Assembly: GCA_016932335.1 (NCBI GenBank)
Contig: JAFGCZ010000010.1
Coordinates: 33,181-97,180 of the forward strand
DNA: 64,000 nt
Direction of reading: 5' to 3'
DNA from: Opitutales bacterium
GTDB lineage: Bacteria > Verrucomicrobiota > Verrucomicrobiia > Opitutales > Oceanipulchritudinaceae
Shown here: piece by piece, positions 33,991 to 42,870 of the stretch
Numbering within the stretch: position 1 is the stretch's first letter
Layout: each line of letters opens with the position of its first letter
Program-made: the position numbers and the translations under genes
The notes under the pieces: model-generated
What the model saw: the letters and a program-made list of their open reading frames with translations, nothing else
Database searches by the model: none
Told to the model about the DNA's origin: nothing

Positions 33991-35496
33991 ATGAAACCTC
34001 TTTTTAATTGGCTTGATACGCGATCGGCAGGCATTCTCATGCACATTACATCACTTCCCGGGCATACGGGAATCGGAACTCTCGGAAAAGAGGCGATTGA
34101 GTTCGTTCATCTACTGAGTGATGCCGGGCTAAAGCATTGGCAAATTTGTCCTTTGGGGCCGACCGGGTTTGGTGATTCTCCATACCAGTCCTTTTCTTCA
34201 TATGCGGGGAACCCTTATCTAATCGATTTAGATGCGCTTCTTGCTGAAGGATTGCTGACCGAAGCTGAGCTCAAACCGCTTCGAGATCTACCTGAGAAAT
34301 CTGTTAATTACGGTGCTCAGTGGAGTTTGCGTTGGCCGTTGCTGCGTCTACTCGCGGGACGTTTTCTTGAGCAGAATCATGAGGCTAAGAATTATAAGGC
34401 TTTTTGTCTCAGCAAGGATCGCTGGTTAAAGCCATTTACCATGTTTATGGCCTTGAAGCACTTTTTCAACGGTGCGCCCTGGTACCAATGGGAGGATATC
34501 TATCGTGTATATAGCGATGTCAACGAATCCTCTCTGCCGGAAGCGGTTCTTGTGGAAATGGAGATTCAGTCGGTTCTGCAATATTTGTTTTTTTCCCAGT
34601 GGGATCAACTCAGAGCCTATGCCCTGGAGCACAAGGTTGAGATTATCGGTGATTTACCTATCTTTGTGGCGATGGATAGTGCTGATGTCTGGGCAGCTCC
34701 TGAGGTTTTTCAATTGAATGACCAAATGCAACCAAAAGCGGTTGCCGGTGTTCCGCCAGACTATTTTTCCCCGGAAGGGCAGTTGTGGGGGAATCCAATC
34801 TATGACTGGGATTATCTGGAAAAGACAAATTTTCAGTGGTGGGTTGATCGTATTCAAGCGTCCATGACACTCTATGATATTGTTCGCATAGATCACTTCC
34901 GCGGATTTGATGCTTTTTGGCGTGTTCCGGCAGATGCACCCACGGCGAAAACCGGTGAATGGATTAAGGCACCGGGGTTAGCCTTGTTTAAGGCCATACG
35001 AAAAACCCTTCCTGACGCTCGTTTTATTGCCGAAGATTTGGGGGTTGTCGATGATGCAATGATTGAACTCCGGGAGGCTACCGGACTGCCGGGAATGGCT
35101 GTGTTGCAGTTCGCTTTTGACGGCGAAAACAGTGATTACCTTCCTCATAATCAAAGAGCTAATTGCATCCTCTATCCGGGAACTCACGACAATAATACCA
35201 CATTGGGATGGTATGCGGAATTAGAGGAACCCATTCGCCATCGACTACGGGAATATCTCCGGATCAGCGGCGATACCATCGGCTGGGATTTTATTCGTAG
35301 TGGCTATGCCTCGGTATGCCGTCTTTTTATTATGCCCTTACAGGATCTCTTGAATCTGGGCTCCGATGGAAGAATGAATACCCCTGGAGTGCCCAACGGA
35401 AATTGGGGGTGGCGTGCCAATCATGATCAACTCGATCGACTTCGCTATGAAAGCATGTCCTACATCAGAGATCTTGGGCGTATTTACTATCGATAG
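33991..35496 (+). CDS. malQ: 4-alpha-glucanotransferase (amylomaltase)
   Basis: 501 residues from ATG 33991; a TTG three codons earlier is less likely. GH77 signatures: GILMHITSLPGHTGIGTLG at the start, WQICPLGPTGFGDSPYQSFS, the nucleophile motif VRIDHFRGFDAFW, the acid FIAEDLGVVD and the third acid GTHDNNTTLGWY. Moves alpha-1,4-glucan chains in glycogen/maltodextrin metabolism in the cytoplasm. No glycogen gene is next to it. No ribosome-binding site. Confidence 0.95.
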   Translation: MKPLFNWLDTRSAGILMHITSLPGHTGIGTLGKEAIEFVHLLSDAGLKHWQICPLGPTGFGDSPYQSFSSYAGNPYLIDLDALLAEGLLTEAELKPLRDLPEKSVNYGAQWSLRWPLLRLLAGRFLEQNHEAKNYKAFCLSKDRWLKPFTMFMALKHFFNGAPWYQWEDIYRVYSDVNESSLPEAVLVEMEIQSVLQYLFFSQWDQLRAYALEHKVEIIGDLPIFVAMDSADVWAAPEVFQLNDQMQPKAVAGVPPDYFSPEGQLWGNPIYDWDYLEKTNFQWWVDRIQASMTLYDIVRIDHFRGFDAFWRVPADAPTAKTGEWIKAPGLALFKAIRKTLPDARFIAEDLGVVDDAMIELREATGLPGMAVLQFAFDGENSDYLPHNQRANCILYPGTHDNNTTLGWYAELEEPIRHRLREYLRISGDTIGWDFIRSGYASVCRLFIMPLQDLLNLGSDGRMNTPGVPNGNWGWRANHDQLDRLRYESMSYIRDLGRIYYR

Positions 35497-35514
35497 GCCA
35501 TTGTAATTACTTGC

Positions 35515-35552
35515 ATTCTTTTTGCTAAGTGTTTCTCTTAGGTAAAAAGAAT
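35515..35552. other. Inverted repeat in the malQ / lipoprotein gap
   Basis: ATTCTTTTT (35515-35523) pairs with AAAAAGAAT (35544-35552), enclosing CTAAG/CTTAG (35525-35529 with 35537-35541). It lies 19 bases after malQ and could be a weak terminator or a binding site. No G+C-rich stem or T tail, so the function is open. Confidence 0.35.
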
Positions 35553-35630
35553 TGATTCAATAAAGTGTTTTATCTATCATCGCTGTTTAGATACTTTTGT
35601 TCTTAAATATTTGATGAAGGAGGCTACCCC

Positions 35631-36065
35631 ATGAAATCTACAATATTATCCCTGACTGTTGCTGCTCTTCTGTTCACTGCATGTGGCACTACGGAAGAAA
35701 CCTTTACCTTCACCGTCAATAATACTCCGGTTACTATGCCTGCATCTATGATGCAATCATTGCGTGCGCAGGTATCTCCCGGCAGTATGTCGGTGATTTC
35801 CAATAAAAACCTGACGGATCAGGATGTTTCCGCAGCGCTGGATTATCTCCTCGTTTACGAGGTGCAGCGCAATGTATACTGTGATAATTACAGTATTATC
35901 GACGCGACTCCCTATCAGGGCGAAGCACTTGCCGGATCACTTGATCCGGAGGCTGTTATTTCCGGTTATGACTACGTATGGACCGTTCAGGCCGGCGTGG
36001 ACCTTGTCCGTTATCGCGTGGTAAAAGTGCGCCACGAAGGAATGAAGATCATTCCTCTTAAATAG
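35631..36065 (+). CDS. Small lipoprotein of unknown function
   Basis: 144 residues with a lipoprotein signal (lipobox FTAC, Cys18). The mature part is mainly beta with no recognised domain (TFTFTVNNTPVTMPASMMQS ... AALDYLLVYEVQRNVYCDNY). Unlike most host genes here, it has a perfect AAGGAGG (35616-35622) before the ATG, which suggests strong expression. Probably an envelope lipoprotein; no context clue, as neighbours are unrelated. Confidence 0.6.
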   Translation: MKSTILSLTVAALLFTACGTTEETFTFTVNNTPVTMPASMMQSLRAQVSPGSMSVISNKNLTDQDVSAALDYLLVYEVQRNVYCDNYSIIDATPYQGEALAGSLDPEAVISGYDYVWTVQAGVDLVRYRVVKVRHEGMKIIPLK

Positions 36066-36080
36066 TTTTATTGAAACAAA

Positions 36081-36110
36081 GGCCTTTGCGGATTCATCAT
36101 CCCAAAGGCC
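36081..36110 (-). terminator. Hairpin between lipoprotein gene and holB
   Basis: GGCCTTTG (36081-36088) pairs with CAAAGGCC (36103-36110). Read on the minus strand it is followed by TTTGTTTC, so it may end tmk-holB transcription; it overlaps the last codons of holB. Confidence 0.45.
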
Positions 36111-37101
36111 AGTTTCTTAATGATTTGAGAAGCATATTTTCCAGAGCGGTGTCTTCTTTCAGGTTAAAAACACCGTTGAGAAGGGTGGAATGCTCTATGT
36201 CTTGGATTGCTTGCGCGAGTGCTCTGATCTGTGGTGTTCCACGCCCCATGAGTCTTCTTGAGAACTGACAGGTTGCCGTTTCTATATCTTTCCACAATTG
36301 TTGTCTGACTCCGCGGCGTAGACCGGTTTCAAGCGCTTCTGTTTCTTCAGAGGTGATATTATCGGGGAGTGATTTTTTCTCCTTCTCCCATGCGGTATTC
36401 CCCAATGCTTTGAGGATGCCGTTGAAGCGGGCAATGAGTGCATATACATGTATGACTGCATCGCAGCGATCCTTTGCCGAGGCTCCATGAGAGAGCTTGT
36501 TAAGGGCATCGAGCCAGACGGAATATTGATCGAGCCATTCCTGCCATTCTTTGTTTTGCAAAAGTGTTGATGTCGATTTGATGCGGAAATTAAAGCAGCG
36601 GCTGCGAATGGTATCCAGCAAATCGTAAGGGCGGCACGTCAAAAGAAAGAGTGTGGTTTGGTTGGGTGGTTCTTCCAACGTTTTGAGAAAAGCATTGGCG
36701 GTTGCCGAGTTCATTCTGTCGGCCTCGTAAATGACGGCGACTTTATGGCCTCCCTGATTTGATGTTTGCATCAAGTCTTTGAGGAGCCAGCGCATGGTGT
36801 TTGGTTCCGGGCGGCCGCCGTCTCCAGAAATACGAATTTGCCGTGCCTTTTTGGCCGGGCGCAAGGTAAAGAAATCTGGATGCGTGGCTACTTTTTCCTG
36901 AGAGGTTTCCAGCAGAACAGAGGCAATGGCCTGAGCTACTTGCGATAGTTCCTCCAAATCGTCTCCGTGCAGCAGAATACCGTGCGCCAGTCGTTTGTTG
37001 TTCAGGCTTTTCTCCAATACTTCAACCGAACGGTTGTTGCGCAAGGTTTCTGGAAGTGACTCCATCAGCCCTGTATTGCCAAATAAATCGGGACCGAACA
37101 T
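36097..37101 (-). CDS. holB: DNA polymerase III delta-prime subunit
   Basis: 334 residues. Clamp-loader fold with a degenerate P-loop (GILLHGDDLEELSQ), as in delta-prime proteins that do not bind ATP. Then VAVIYEADRMNSATANAFLKTLEEPP and the sensor LLTCRPYDLLDTIRSRC with the arginine finger SRC. The zinc-binding cysteines seen in many relatives are absent. It starts one base after the tmk stop, a common operon pair. Helps load the sliding clamp during replication. Confidence 0.88.
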   Translation of the reverse strand: MFGPDLFGNTGLMESLPETLRNNRSVEVLEKSLNNKRLAHGILLHGDDLEELSQVAQAIASVLLETSQEKVATHPDFFTLRPAKKARQIRISGDGGRPEPNTMRWLLKDLMQTSNQGGHKVAVIYEADRMNSATANAFLKTLEEPPNQTTLFLLTCRPYDLLDTIRSRCFNFRIKSTSTLLQNKEWQEWLDQYSVWLDALNKLSHGASAKDRCDAVIHVYALIARFNGILKALGNTAWEKEKKSLPDNITSEETEALETGLRRGVRQQLWKDIETATCQFSRRLMGRGTPQIRALAQAIQDIEHSTLLNGVFNLKEDTALENMLLKSLRNWPLG

Positions 37102-37102
37102 A

Positions 37103-37750
37103 TCAAATCACATGTTTGCGCAGTTCTTTCCAGATCTGCTCTTCCACATCGTCCCGGGCGCGTGTTCCGTCGATGATCAAGTAGCGCTCGGGAAGGGTTT
37201 TGGCCAACATCAGATAACCTTCGCGCACTTTATGATAGAACTCTATGTTTTCGCTTTCCATACGGTCGGGCATATCGTTGTGGCGGTGCTTGATGCGTTC
37301 AAAGCCCATTTCCGCCGGAATATCGAGAATCACTGTGATGTCCGGCACTACATCGCCCACGGCAAATTCGTTGATCATTTTTACCGGTTCAGCGGAAATG
37401 TTGCGGGCAATTCCCTGGTAAACGGTAGTACTATCCAGAAAGCGATCGCAAAGGATGATTTTACCGCTGTTAATAGCCGGGGCAATGCGTTCCCGAACCA
37501 ATTGCGCGCGGCAAGCGGCAAAGAGAAGGAGCTCTGTTTCCGGAGCCATTTTCGAACTTTCTTCTGCGTGCATGAGCACGTGGCGAATTGATTCACCAAT
37601 TTCCGTTCCGCCTGGTTCACGGGTAACTTCCACTTCATATCCGCAGCTTTCAAAGCGTCTTGCAATGCGGCTTATCTGTGTGGATTTTCCACTCCCTTCG
37701 GAGCCTTCAAAGGTAATTAAGTAGCCACGTGTTCCGTCGTCTTGTCTCAT
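37103..37750 (-). CDS. tmk: Thymidylate kinase
   Basis: 215 residues. Converts dTMP to dTDP. P-loop ITFEGSEGSGKSTQ (about 10-23), VTREPGGTEIGE (DRx/REPGG motif), CDRFLDSTTVYQG and a C-terminal helical region. First gene of the tmk-holB pair; supply of thymidine nucleotides also involves thyA at 57641-58441. The ATG with residues MRQDDGTRGYL gives normal length. Confidence 0.95.
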   Translation of the reverse strand: MRQDDGTRGYLITFEGSEGSGKSTQISRIARRFESCGYEVEVTREPGGTEIGESIRHVLMHAEESSKMAPETELLLFAACRAQLVRERIAPAINSGKIILCDRFLDSTTVYQGIARNISAEPVKMINEFAVGDVVPDITVILDIPAEMGFERIKHRHNDMPDRMESENIEFYHKVREGYLMLAKTLPERYLIIDGTRARDDVEEQIWKELRKHVI

Positions 37751-37834
37751 GCTGATAGATATATCTTAGGGTTTCAGGCCATTGTGCAAGTTTTGAGGGG
37801 CAAGGCAAACCTATTAGGATGGCAGGTGAGGCAA

Positions 37835-38260
37835 ATGCGGATTGACATCAACTTTGTGATGGCAACGTTTATGCGCATGAGACCTGCAAAAAAACGAGTG
37901 GATATTTCCGGCGGAAGCGATTTTTCCCAGGATGCTTTTTCGGCATTGAGCAGTGGGCTTTTCCCCGTCTCGGATCAGCCTGTTGAAATGCCCAAAGTGG
38001 CTCCGGTCTCACCGCAAAAGGGCTCTGTGCGTATTGAAGTGCGCAGAGAAAAATCGGGTAGGGCGGGCAAAATCGTAACAACGGTCAAGGGCGTTCCCGA
38101 TGCTCAGGCCGGTGATGTATTGAAATCGCTCAAACAGTGCTGTGCCTCGGGAGGCACGTTGAAGGATGGTCAGATTGAGTTGCAGGGAGATTTCTGCAGC
38201 AAAGCGATGGATTGGCTGAATGCTCAGTCAGCCTACAAAGCGATTCGTTGTGGCGGTTGA
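37835..38260 (+). CDS. SUI1/YciH-like translation factor
   Basis: The C-terminal 75 residues (SVRIEVRREKSGRAGKIVTT ... VLKSLKQCCASGGTLKDGQI) are the SUI1/eIF1 domain found in bacterial YciH, thought to affect start-codon selection. The start is uncertain: ATG 37835 (141 aa) has AGGTGAGG before it; ATG 37871 or 37877 would give a shorter, more typical N-terminus (MRMRPAKKRVDISGG); the ATG at 37742 is unlikely, since it overlaps tmk. Divergent from tmk. Confidence 0.8.
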   Translation: MRIDINFVMATFMRMRPAKKRVDISGGSDFSQDAFSALSSGLFPVSDQPVEMPKVAPVSPQKGSVRIEVRREKSGRAGKIVTTVKGVPDAQAGDVLKSLKQCCASGGTLKDGQIELQGDFCSKAMDWLNAQSAYKAIRCGG

Positions 38261-38340
38261 CCTCGGTTTAGGAATACCCCCCAGTGGAGAAAAACCCGGT
38301 AAGGTTATGGTCTATAACCCGGTTGATTATGGTCACGAAC

Positions 38341-40029
38341 CTAATAAGGATCGTCTTCGTCCTCTTGCGAGGGGTGCTTCAAGCCGCTGGCGATGAGAAT
38401 CGCTATTTGCAGGAGGCAGTATCCCAGTAGCCAGCGGGAACCGTTTTCGGTGAACCCGTACGCATGTAATCCCTGGCCGAGTAGATTGGTTCCGAACCAG
38501 CTCCAGGCTGTGATGATGTTTCCGGTAACCGCTAATCTGCAAAGTCCTTGTCGATGGATCAACTGATCACGGAAGGCATGCAGAATGAGGGCATTCCAGA
38601 GTATGATCATGAGGGCTCCGTTTTCTTTGGGATCCCAGCCCCAGAAGCGTCCCCAGGCCTGGTCGGCCCAAATGCCTCCCAAGAGGGTGCCTACGGTGGT
38701 GAAACACAGCGTAAAGCAGATGCAGGCAATGATTTTTCGGTAAAGCGCATCGTTGTCACCCACGGTGAAGATTGAAACAGTGGCCAGTAAGCCGGCAATC
38801 AATGATCCGCTGTAGCCCAGTGTGATGGTGATCACATGGAGCGTCAGCCAGAGGTTGGAATTGATGATTGCCGGAAGCGGTTCTGTGTTTACCCCAATCG
38901 CAGAGAGATTGTGGGCGATGGTTAGCGTTACGATTCCCAATACGGATCCGCATAGGATATAGACCCAACTTTTTTGTTTCCCTTCATAGAAAGAGCAGGT
39001 GATGGTTCCGGCCCAGCCGATAAATACAGACGAAGAATAAATCCCCGTTATGGGTGGTCCTCCGGATTGATACATGAGAAAGAGCAGCATTTCGCTCTGC
39101 AGGAGCAGCCCGCCGAGAAAGAATCCATAGGCGGCTTCTTTCAGGAATCGGATTCGCTTGATTCCCCAGAGGCATATCGAGAGAAAGGAAAGCAGATACA
39201 GGAGAATGCCCTTATATGCCGGCTGTAATCTGTTTTGGAATCTTTCCAGTCGAGTGTCCTGTTGGGTATATTTAGTCAGTATGGGCAGCGCATCGCCGTT
39301 TTTTTCGCCCCGATAGGAATCACCGATGATTAACCAGTCTTGCAGTTGGTGATCGATCTGCCCGCTCTGCAAAAACAGCAGTTTCCTTGAGGGGAGGCTT
39401 TGCCAGTGGCCTTTTGTAAAGAAAATATAAATAGGACTCTCTCTTTCCGCGTAGCGCAATCGTTGCCTGCCTGTCAGCTCCTCAGGCAGCTGTTTCAGGT
39501 AATCCAGCTCTTGTCCAAGGGTGGAGAAACTGCTGTAGGAAATGGAGAGTGCCTCATGCAGTTTTGTGTAATTATCGAGCCTCTCCATCAGTAAATTAAG
39601 TGCTTCGCTGTAGGCGGCATCGCCGATTGTTTTTTCCCGCGCTTTATTAATGTCTGAAAGATGAGGGATAATTTCGTCGAAGCTGAAATAATTCTGGGGA
39701 GTGTTTCCTTCGTTAAGCAAGGCCCTCAGCTGAGGATGATCAACGCGAATGACTTTTTCTTTAGCCGCTTGATCGGGGGCAAAGGCGACGAGCGCGAGGA
39801 ATTCAATGGCAGGTCTTTTTTGTTTCTGTGCGTTTCTATATGTTTGTTTGTTTCCCAACCGTACCAGAGTGCTTCGCGCCAATGTGTCCATCGGCATGAT
39901 TCTTCCCTCTGCGAATACCGGATATTTTGCCAATTGCTGTTGCAGTAATGTTTCTGCCTTGTCTTCAGAGAAAATCAAACAGAGGAACAATGAGAGAAAG
40001 GCAATGGGCAGCCTGTATCGCGATGTCAC
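38341..40029 (-). CDS. ccsA: CcsA-type cytochrome c biogenesis protein with a long N-terminal part
   Basis: 562 residues from GTG 40027-40029, which overlaps the ResB stop in GTGA and has GAGGAG upstream; an ATG 24 codons earlier lies inside resB. A signal-like helix (about 5-20) and a periplasmic region of about 270 residues precede the membrane core. The core has the tryptophan-rich haem-handling motif WADQAWGRFWGWDPKENGAL and flanking histidines (LHVITIT, LILHAF). With ResB it carries haem across the membrane and joins it to apocytochrome c (System II). Confidence 0.88.
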   Translation of the reverse strand: MTSRYRLPIAFLSLFLCLIFSEDKAETLLQQQLAKYPVFAEGRIMPMDTLARSTLVRLGNKQTYRNAQKQKRPAIEFLALVAFAPDQAAKEKVIRVDHPQLRALLNEGNTPQNYFSFDEIIPHLSDINKAREKTIGDAAYSEALNLLMERLDNYTKLHEALSISYSSFSTLGQELDYLKQLPEELTGRQRLRYAERESPIYIFFTKGHWQSLPSRKLLFLQSGQIDHQLQDWLIIGDSYRGEKNGDALPILTKYTQQDTRLERFQNRLQPAYKGILLYLLSFLSICLWGIKRIRFLKEAAYGFFLGGLLLQSEMLLFLMYQSGGPPITGIYSSSVFIGWAGTITCSFYEGKQKSWVYILCGSVLGIVTLTIAHNLSAIGVNTEPLPAIINSNLWLTLHVITITLGYSGSLIAGLLATVSIFTVGDNDALYRKIIACICFTLCFTTVGTLLGGIWADQAWGRFWGWDPKENGALMIILWNALILHAFRDQLIHRQGLCRLAVTGNIITAWSWFGTNLLGQGLHAYGFTENGSRWLLGYCLLQIAILIASGLKHPSQEDEDDPY

Positions 40030-40832
40030 TTTGTAAGCTCCTCTCTTCTCTTTCCTTGCCACTGAATGAATCCTTGGAGTAGACCGCCGATAATAATGCA
40101 AAAGCTTGCCGCATAGGGGAGTCGGCGCAGTGGGTTGATCACTATTTTGAGCGTCAGAATGCCACTCTTTGGGTCGTAGTTACCCAGATATATGGTGAAA
40201 GTATCTGTTCTCAAGGGGGTGTTTGGTCCCAGATAGGCTTCTCTGGATTGCCTGGTTTGAATGTCCGTGAGGGAAATTCCGGCAGAAAAATGCTCAGGAA
40301 TATTTGTTCCCTGGTATGTCCGGTATGTTAGTTCTTCCAGCTTCAGGAGAAAGGGGCGTTGTTGCTCAGGGTTGATTAAGTTTTCTTCCTCTATTCTTAA
40401 GCTCGTAAGATAAACCGTATTCCTTGCCTGATAGAAAAACTGACCGACAACCAATATCAGTATGCCTAAATGGATCAGTGTTAATCCGGTTTTTTGAGCT
40501 CGAAGGAATCGGCCTCTCCACCTGCAGATCAAATGAATGCTCAAGAGTGTTCCGATGCTGTAGCCACCCGGCAGCGGACATTTTACAAAGTGGAGGAATG
40601 AAGACAGCGGAAACATGGCAGGGTACTGCCAAACGAAAAACCAGCTTTCCACATAGGCCTGCCTGGTTTGCAGTAATCCCTTCTCTGCTTGTTCGATTGT
40701 TCCCAAAAAGAGCAACGCCACCGAAATAGCCAACAGAAGTGTGGTCAGGTAAGGGCTCTCTAGCCATTGAGTAATAGCCGTTCCTTTATTCCAGAACGCT
40801 TTGCGGGAGGGGGATGCTGCCGGATCAGTCAA
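40026..40832 (-). CDS. resB: Short ResB-like cytochrome c biogenesis protein
   Basis: 268 residues with about four membrane helices (VALLFLGTIEQAEKGL, FFVWQYPAMFPLSSFL, TGLTLIHLGILILVVGQFF, and a C-terminal one), and a periplasmic beta-rich loop between the last two. It matches the short ResB type that teams with a CcsA carrying extra periplasmic sequence. The end overlaps the ccsA start. It follows argA by 20 bases. Confidence 0.75.
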   Translation of the reverse strand: MTDPAASPSRKAFWNKGTAITQWLESPYLTTLLLAISVALLFLGTIEQAEKGLLQTRQAYVESWFFVWQYPAMFPLSSFLHFVKCPLPGGYSIGTLLSIHLICRWRGRFLRAQKTGLTLIHLGILILVVGQFFYQARNTVYLTSLRIEEENLINPEQQRPFLLKLEELTYRTYQGTNIPEHFSAGISLTDIQTRQSREAYLGPNTPLRTDTFTIYLGNYDPKSGILTLKIVINPLRRLPYAASFCIIIGGLLQGFIQWQGKRREELTK

Positions 40833-40852
40833 CGCACGCCTTTCCGGTAGGG

Positions 40853-42160
40853 TTATTCCTGCAGATCAATGTAGAAGATTTTTGAGTTCCGTTTGCTCAG
40901 CGCCAGTTCATCGGCTCTTTCCTGAGGAAGGATGCTTTTGTCTGTTTCCGAAAAACCACAGAGTTCTTTGAAGAAATCAGCGGTCTGTGTCGTCAACGTA
41001 ATGATTCGCTTTTTCCCCTGGCGGCGCGACTCTTCTATGGCAAACGTAACCAGCTTTTTCCCGACACCTCTTCCCTGGTAAAAGGACTGAACAAACACCG
41101 CTTCCATTTCCACCACGGAAGGATCGTTAAAGGGGCGCAAACCAATGGTTCCGATGATGGTTCCGTCGATTTCGTAAACATAGAAGTGATCTATGCTTTT
41201 TTCAAAATCTTCTATGGTTCTTAACTTTAGCTCGTTGCTGAAAGTTGCTTTGCGGGTAATCTGGAAGAGTATGGGGATATCGCTGCGGTGAGCTTTGCGA
41301 ATCTGCATATAATCGTTGCCGTAGACCATGGTTCCGATTCCCACCTGATGAAAGATTTCCGTAAGCAGACTGTCAGAATCACGACCATCGATGATATGGG
41401 CGCGGGGGACTCCGGCTTCCACCGCCCGGACGCTTTGCCTTGCTTTACTTCTGGTGATGTCTAGCAAGGCCGTAGGATTGGTGTTCAGCACTGAACGGAT
41501 CTCCTCGACTGTGATGTTGAGGGCAAACTCATCGTGGATGGATACACCTTTGAAGGGAGATAGATAAATCAGTTTGGACGCCTTCAACGCAATTGCCAGA
41601 TCTGCGGAAACGGCATCGGCATTCAGGCGCAGCGCTTCTCCCAATCTGGAAAAGGCAATAGGAGAGACGAGCGGAACAACATTGTTTTCGATCAGTTGGT
41701 GTATCAGCTGGGTATCAATCCGGTCCGTCTTACCACTGAGTTGTTGGTCAATGCCTTTGACAATACCTACTTTGGTGGCTCTGAGGGCGTTGCAGTGAAC
41801 GCATTGTAAGCCTGCCTGGGTTAATCCTTGCATGATCTTGTGCGCGATCGTGCCGGCAGCCTGAATTCCTGCTTCCAGAGTGATGTTATCCGTTGGGCCC
41901 TCTCCGCTGGAATCAGAAATTTCCAATTGTGCCTGATCTGCTATTCTGCGGATTTCCATACCGATACCGAAAACCAGAACTATTTTTACCTGTAGATTCT
42001 TCAGTACCGCAATGTCCAGCAGGATATTGGCAAAATTGGGTGTGCGGATCAGAGCACCGTCCATCGATATGACAAAGATGTGGTTTCGCCATTGTGGAAC
42101 ATACCGCAGAATACCTCTCAGGTCGGCCGGAGTCAGCTCTTGTATCAAATCAGGATTCAT
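40853..42160 (-). CDS. argA: N-acetylglutamate synthase, kinase-like plus GNAT domain
   Basis: 435 residues, the size of classical ArgA. An amino-acid-kinase-like domain (about 20-280: VISMDGALIRTPNFANILLD, VLVFGIGMEIRRIA, LRLNADAVSADLAIAL) binds arginine as feedback inhibitor. A C-terminal GNAT domain (about 290-435) has the acetyl-CoA loop QGRGVGKKLV. First step of arginine synthesis from glutamate. Co-directional with resB-ccsA but metabolically unrelated. Confidence 0.92.
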   Translation of the reverse strand: MNPDLIQELTPADLRGILRYVPQWRNHIFVISMDGALIRTPNFANILLDIAVLKNLQVKIVLVFGIGMEIRRIADQAQLEISDSSGEGPTDNITLEAGIQAAGTIAHKIMQGLTQAGLQCVHCNALRATKVGIVKGIDQQLSGKTDRIDTQLIHQLIENNVVPLVSPIAFSRLGEALRLNADAVSADLAIALKASKLIYLSPFKGVSIHDEFALNITVEEIRSVLNTNPTALLDITRSKARQSVRAVEAGVPRAHIIDGRDSDSLLTEIFHQVGIGTMVYGNDYMQIRKAHRSDIPILFQITRKATFSNELKLRTIEDFEKSIDHFYVYEIDGTIIGTIGLRPFNDPSVVEMEAVFVQSFYQGRGVGKKLVTFAIEESRRQGKKRIITLTTQTADFFKELCGFSETDKSILPQERADELALSKRNSKIFYIDLQE

Positions 42161-42265
42161 TTTGACCTCTATTACATAGGTGTTTTACGAAAATTGTAAA
42201 TTCGATTCATTGAAGACGATGGAATTGAATTGCCGCTGCCAAGCGTGATCCCTTAGTAAACTGTT

Positions 42266-42793
42266 ATGAAGAAACTATTCCTTGTCTTTCTCTCCTCTTT
42301 TTGTCTGATCTCTGCGCTGGTTGCCGAAGATGCCCCGAAGCCCCCTCCGGCCTCCTCCGAAAGCGTTGAACGTTTGTTGATCCTGACTCAGATGGATTTG
42401 GCTTCTGAGAATATGACTGAATATATGAAGGGCGTTTTAGATCAGCAATTAGCCCATACCATAGAGACTGAGCAGTTGGGCGATGAGTTTGTTGGCGGGC
42501 TGGAAAGCACGCGGAATATGTTGTCGGATTGGATTGAGTCGGAAATGGCGTGGGAAAAAATCAAGACCATTTATGTGGCCAGTTATGCATCCGTTTTTAC
42601 GCAGGAAGAAATCGATGATCTCATTGCTTTTTATGAAACACCGACCGGTCGTTCTTTTATTGAGAAACAGCCTGAGTTGCAGCCTATCATCAACTACTAT
42701 ACGCAGGAACATATGGGGGCGTTTATGAAGCGTTTTCAATCCCGCTACAATGCGCTTCTTTCTGATTTGTTGAGCTCTCAGATAAAAGAGTAG
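42266..42793 (+). CDS. Secreted DUF2059 protein
   Basis: 175 residues with a signal peptide ([20 protein letters not shown]). The helical mature part ends in the DUF2059 hallmark [30 protein letters not shown]. Proteins of this family are periplasmic, of unknown role. It stands alone ahead of gltX; a hairpin follows. Confidence 0.8.
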   Translation: MKKLFLVFLSSFCLISALVAEDAPKPPPASSESVERLLILTQMDLASENMTEYMKGVLDQQLAHTIETEQLGDEFVGGLESTRNMLSDWIESEMAWEKIKTIYVASYASVFTQEEIDDLIAFYETPTGRSFIEKQPELQPIINYYTQEHMGAFMKRFQSRYNALLSDLLSSQIKE

Positions 42794-42826
42794 TTCAAAT
42801 ATGTTACACGGGGGCAAGAGATGCGA

Positions 42827-42848
42827 AAAGCGGCTTGCTTCCCGCTTT
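42827..42848 (+). terminator. Hairpin between DUF2059 gene and gltX
   Basis: AAAGCGG (42827-42833) pairs with CCGCTTT (42842-42848), loop of eight. It is 23 bases before the gltX ATG. No T run, so it could be a terminator, an attenuator or a leader hairpin. Confidence 0.35.
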
Positions 42849-42870
42849 AGATCGTGCAACCTCGCTAAAC

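Noticed and set aside
38293..38323. Direct repeat AACCCGGT at 38293 and 38316 between the SUI1-like and ccsA genes
   Set aside because: Two imperfect 23-base units only; not enough to call an array or a binding site.
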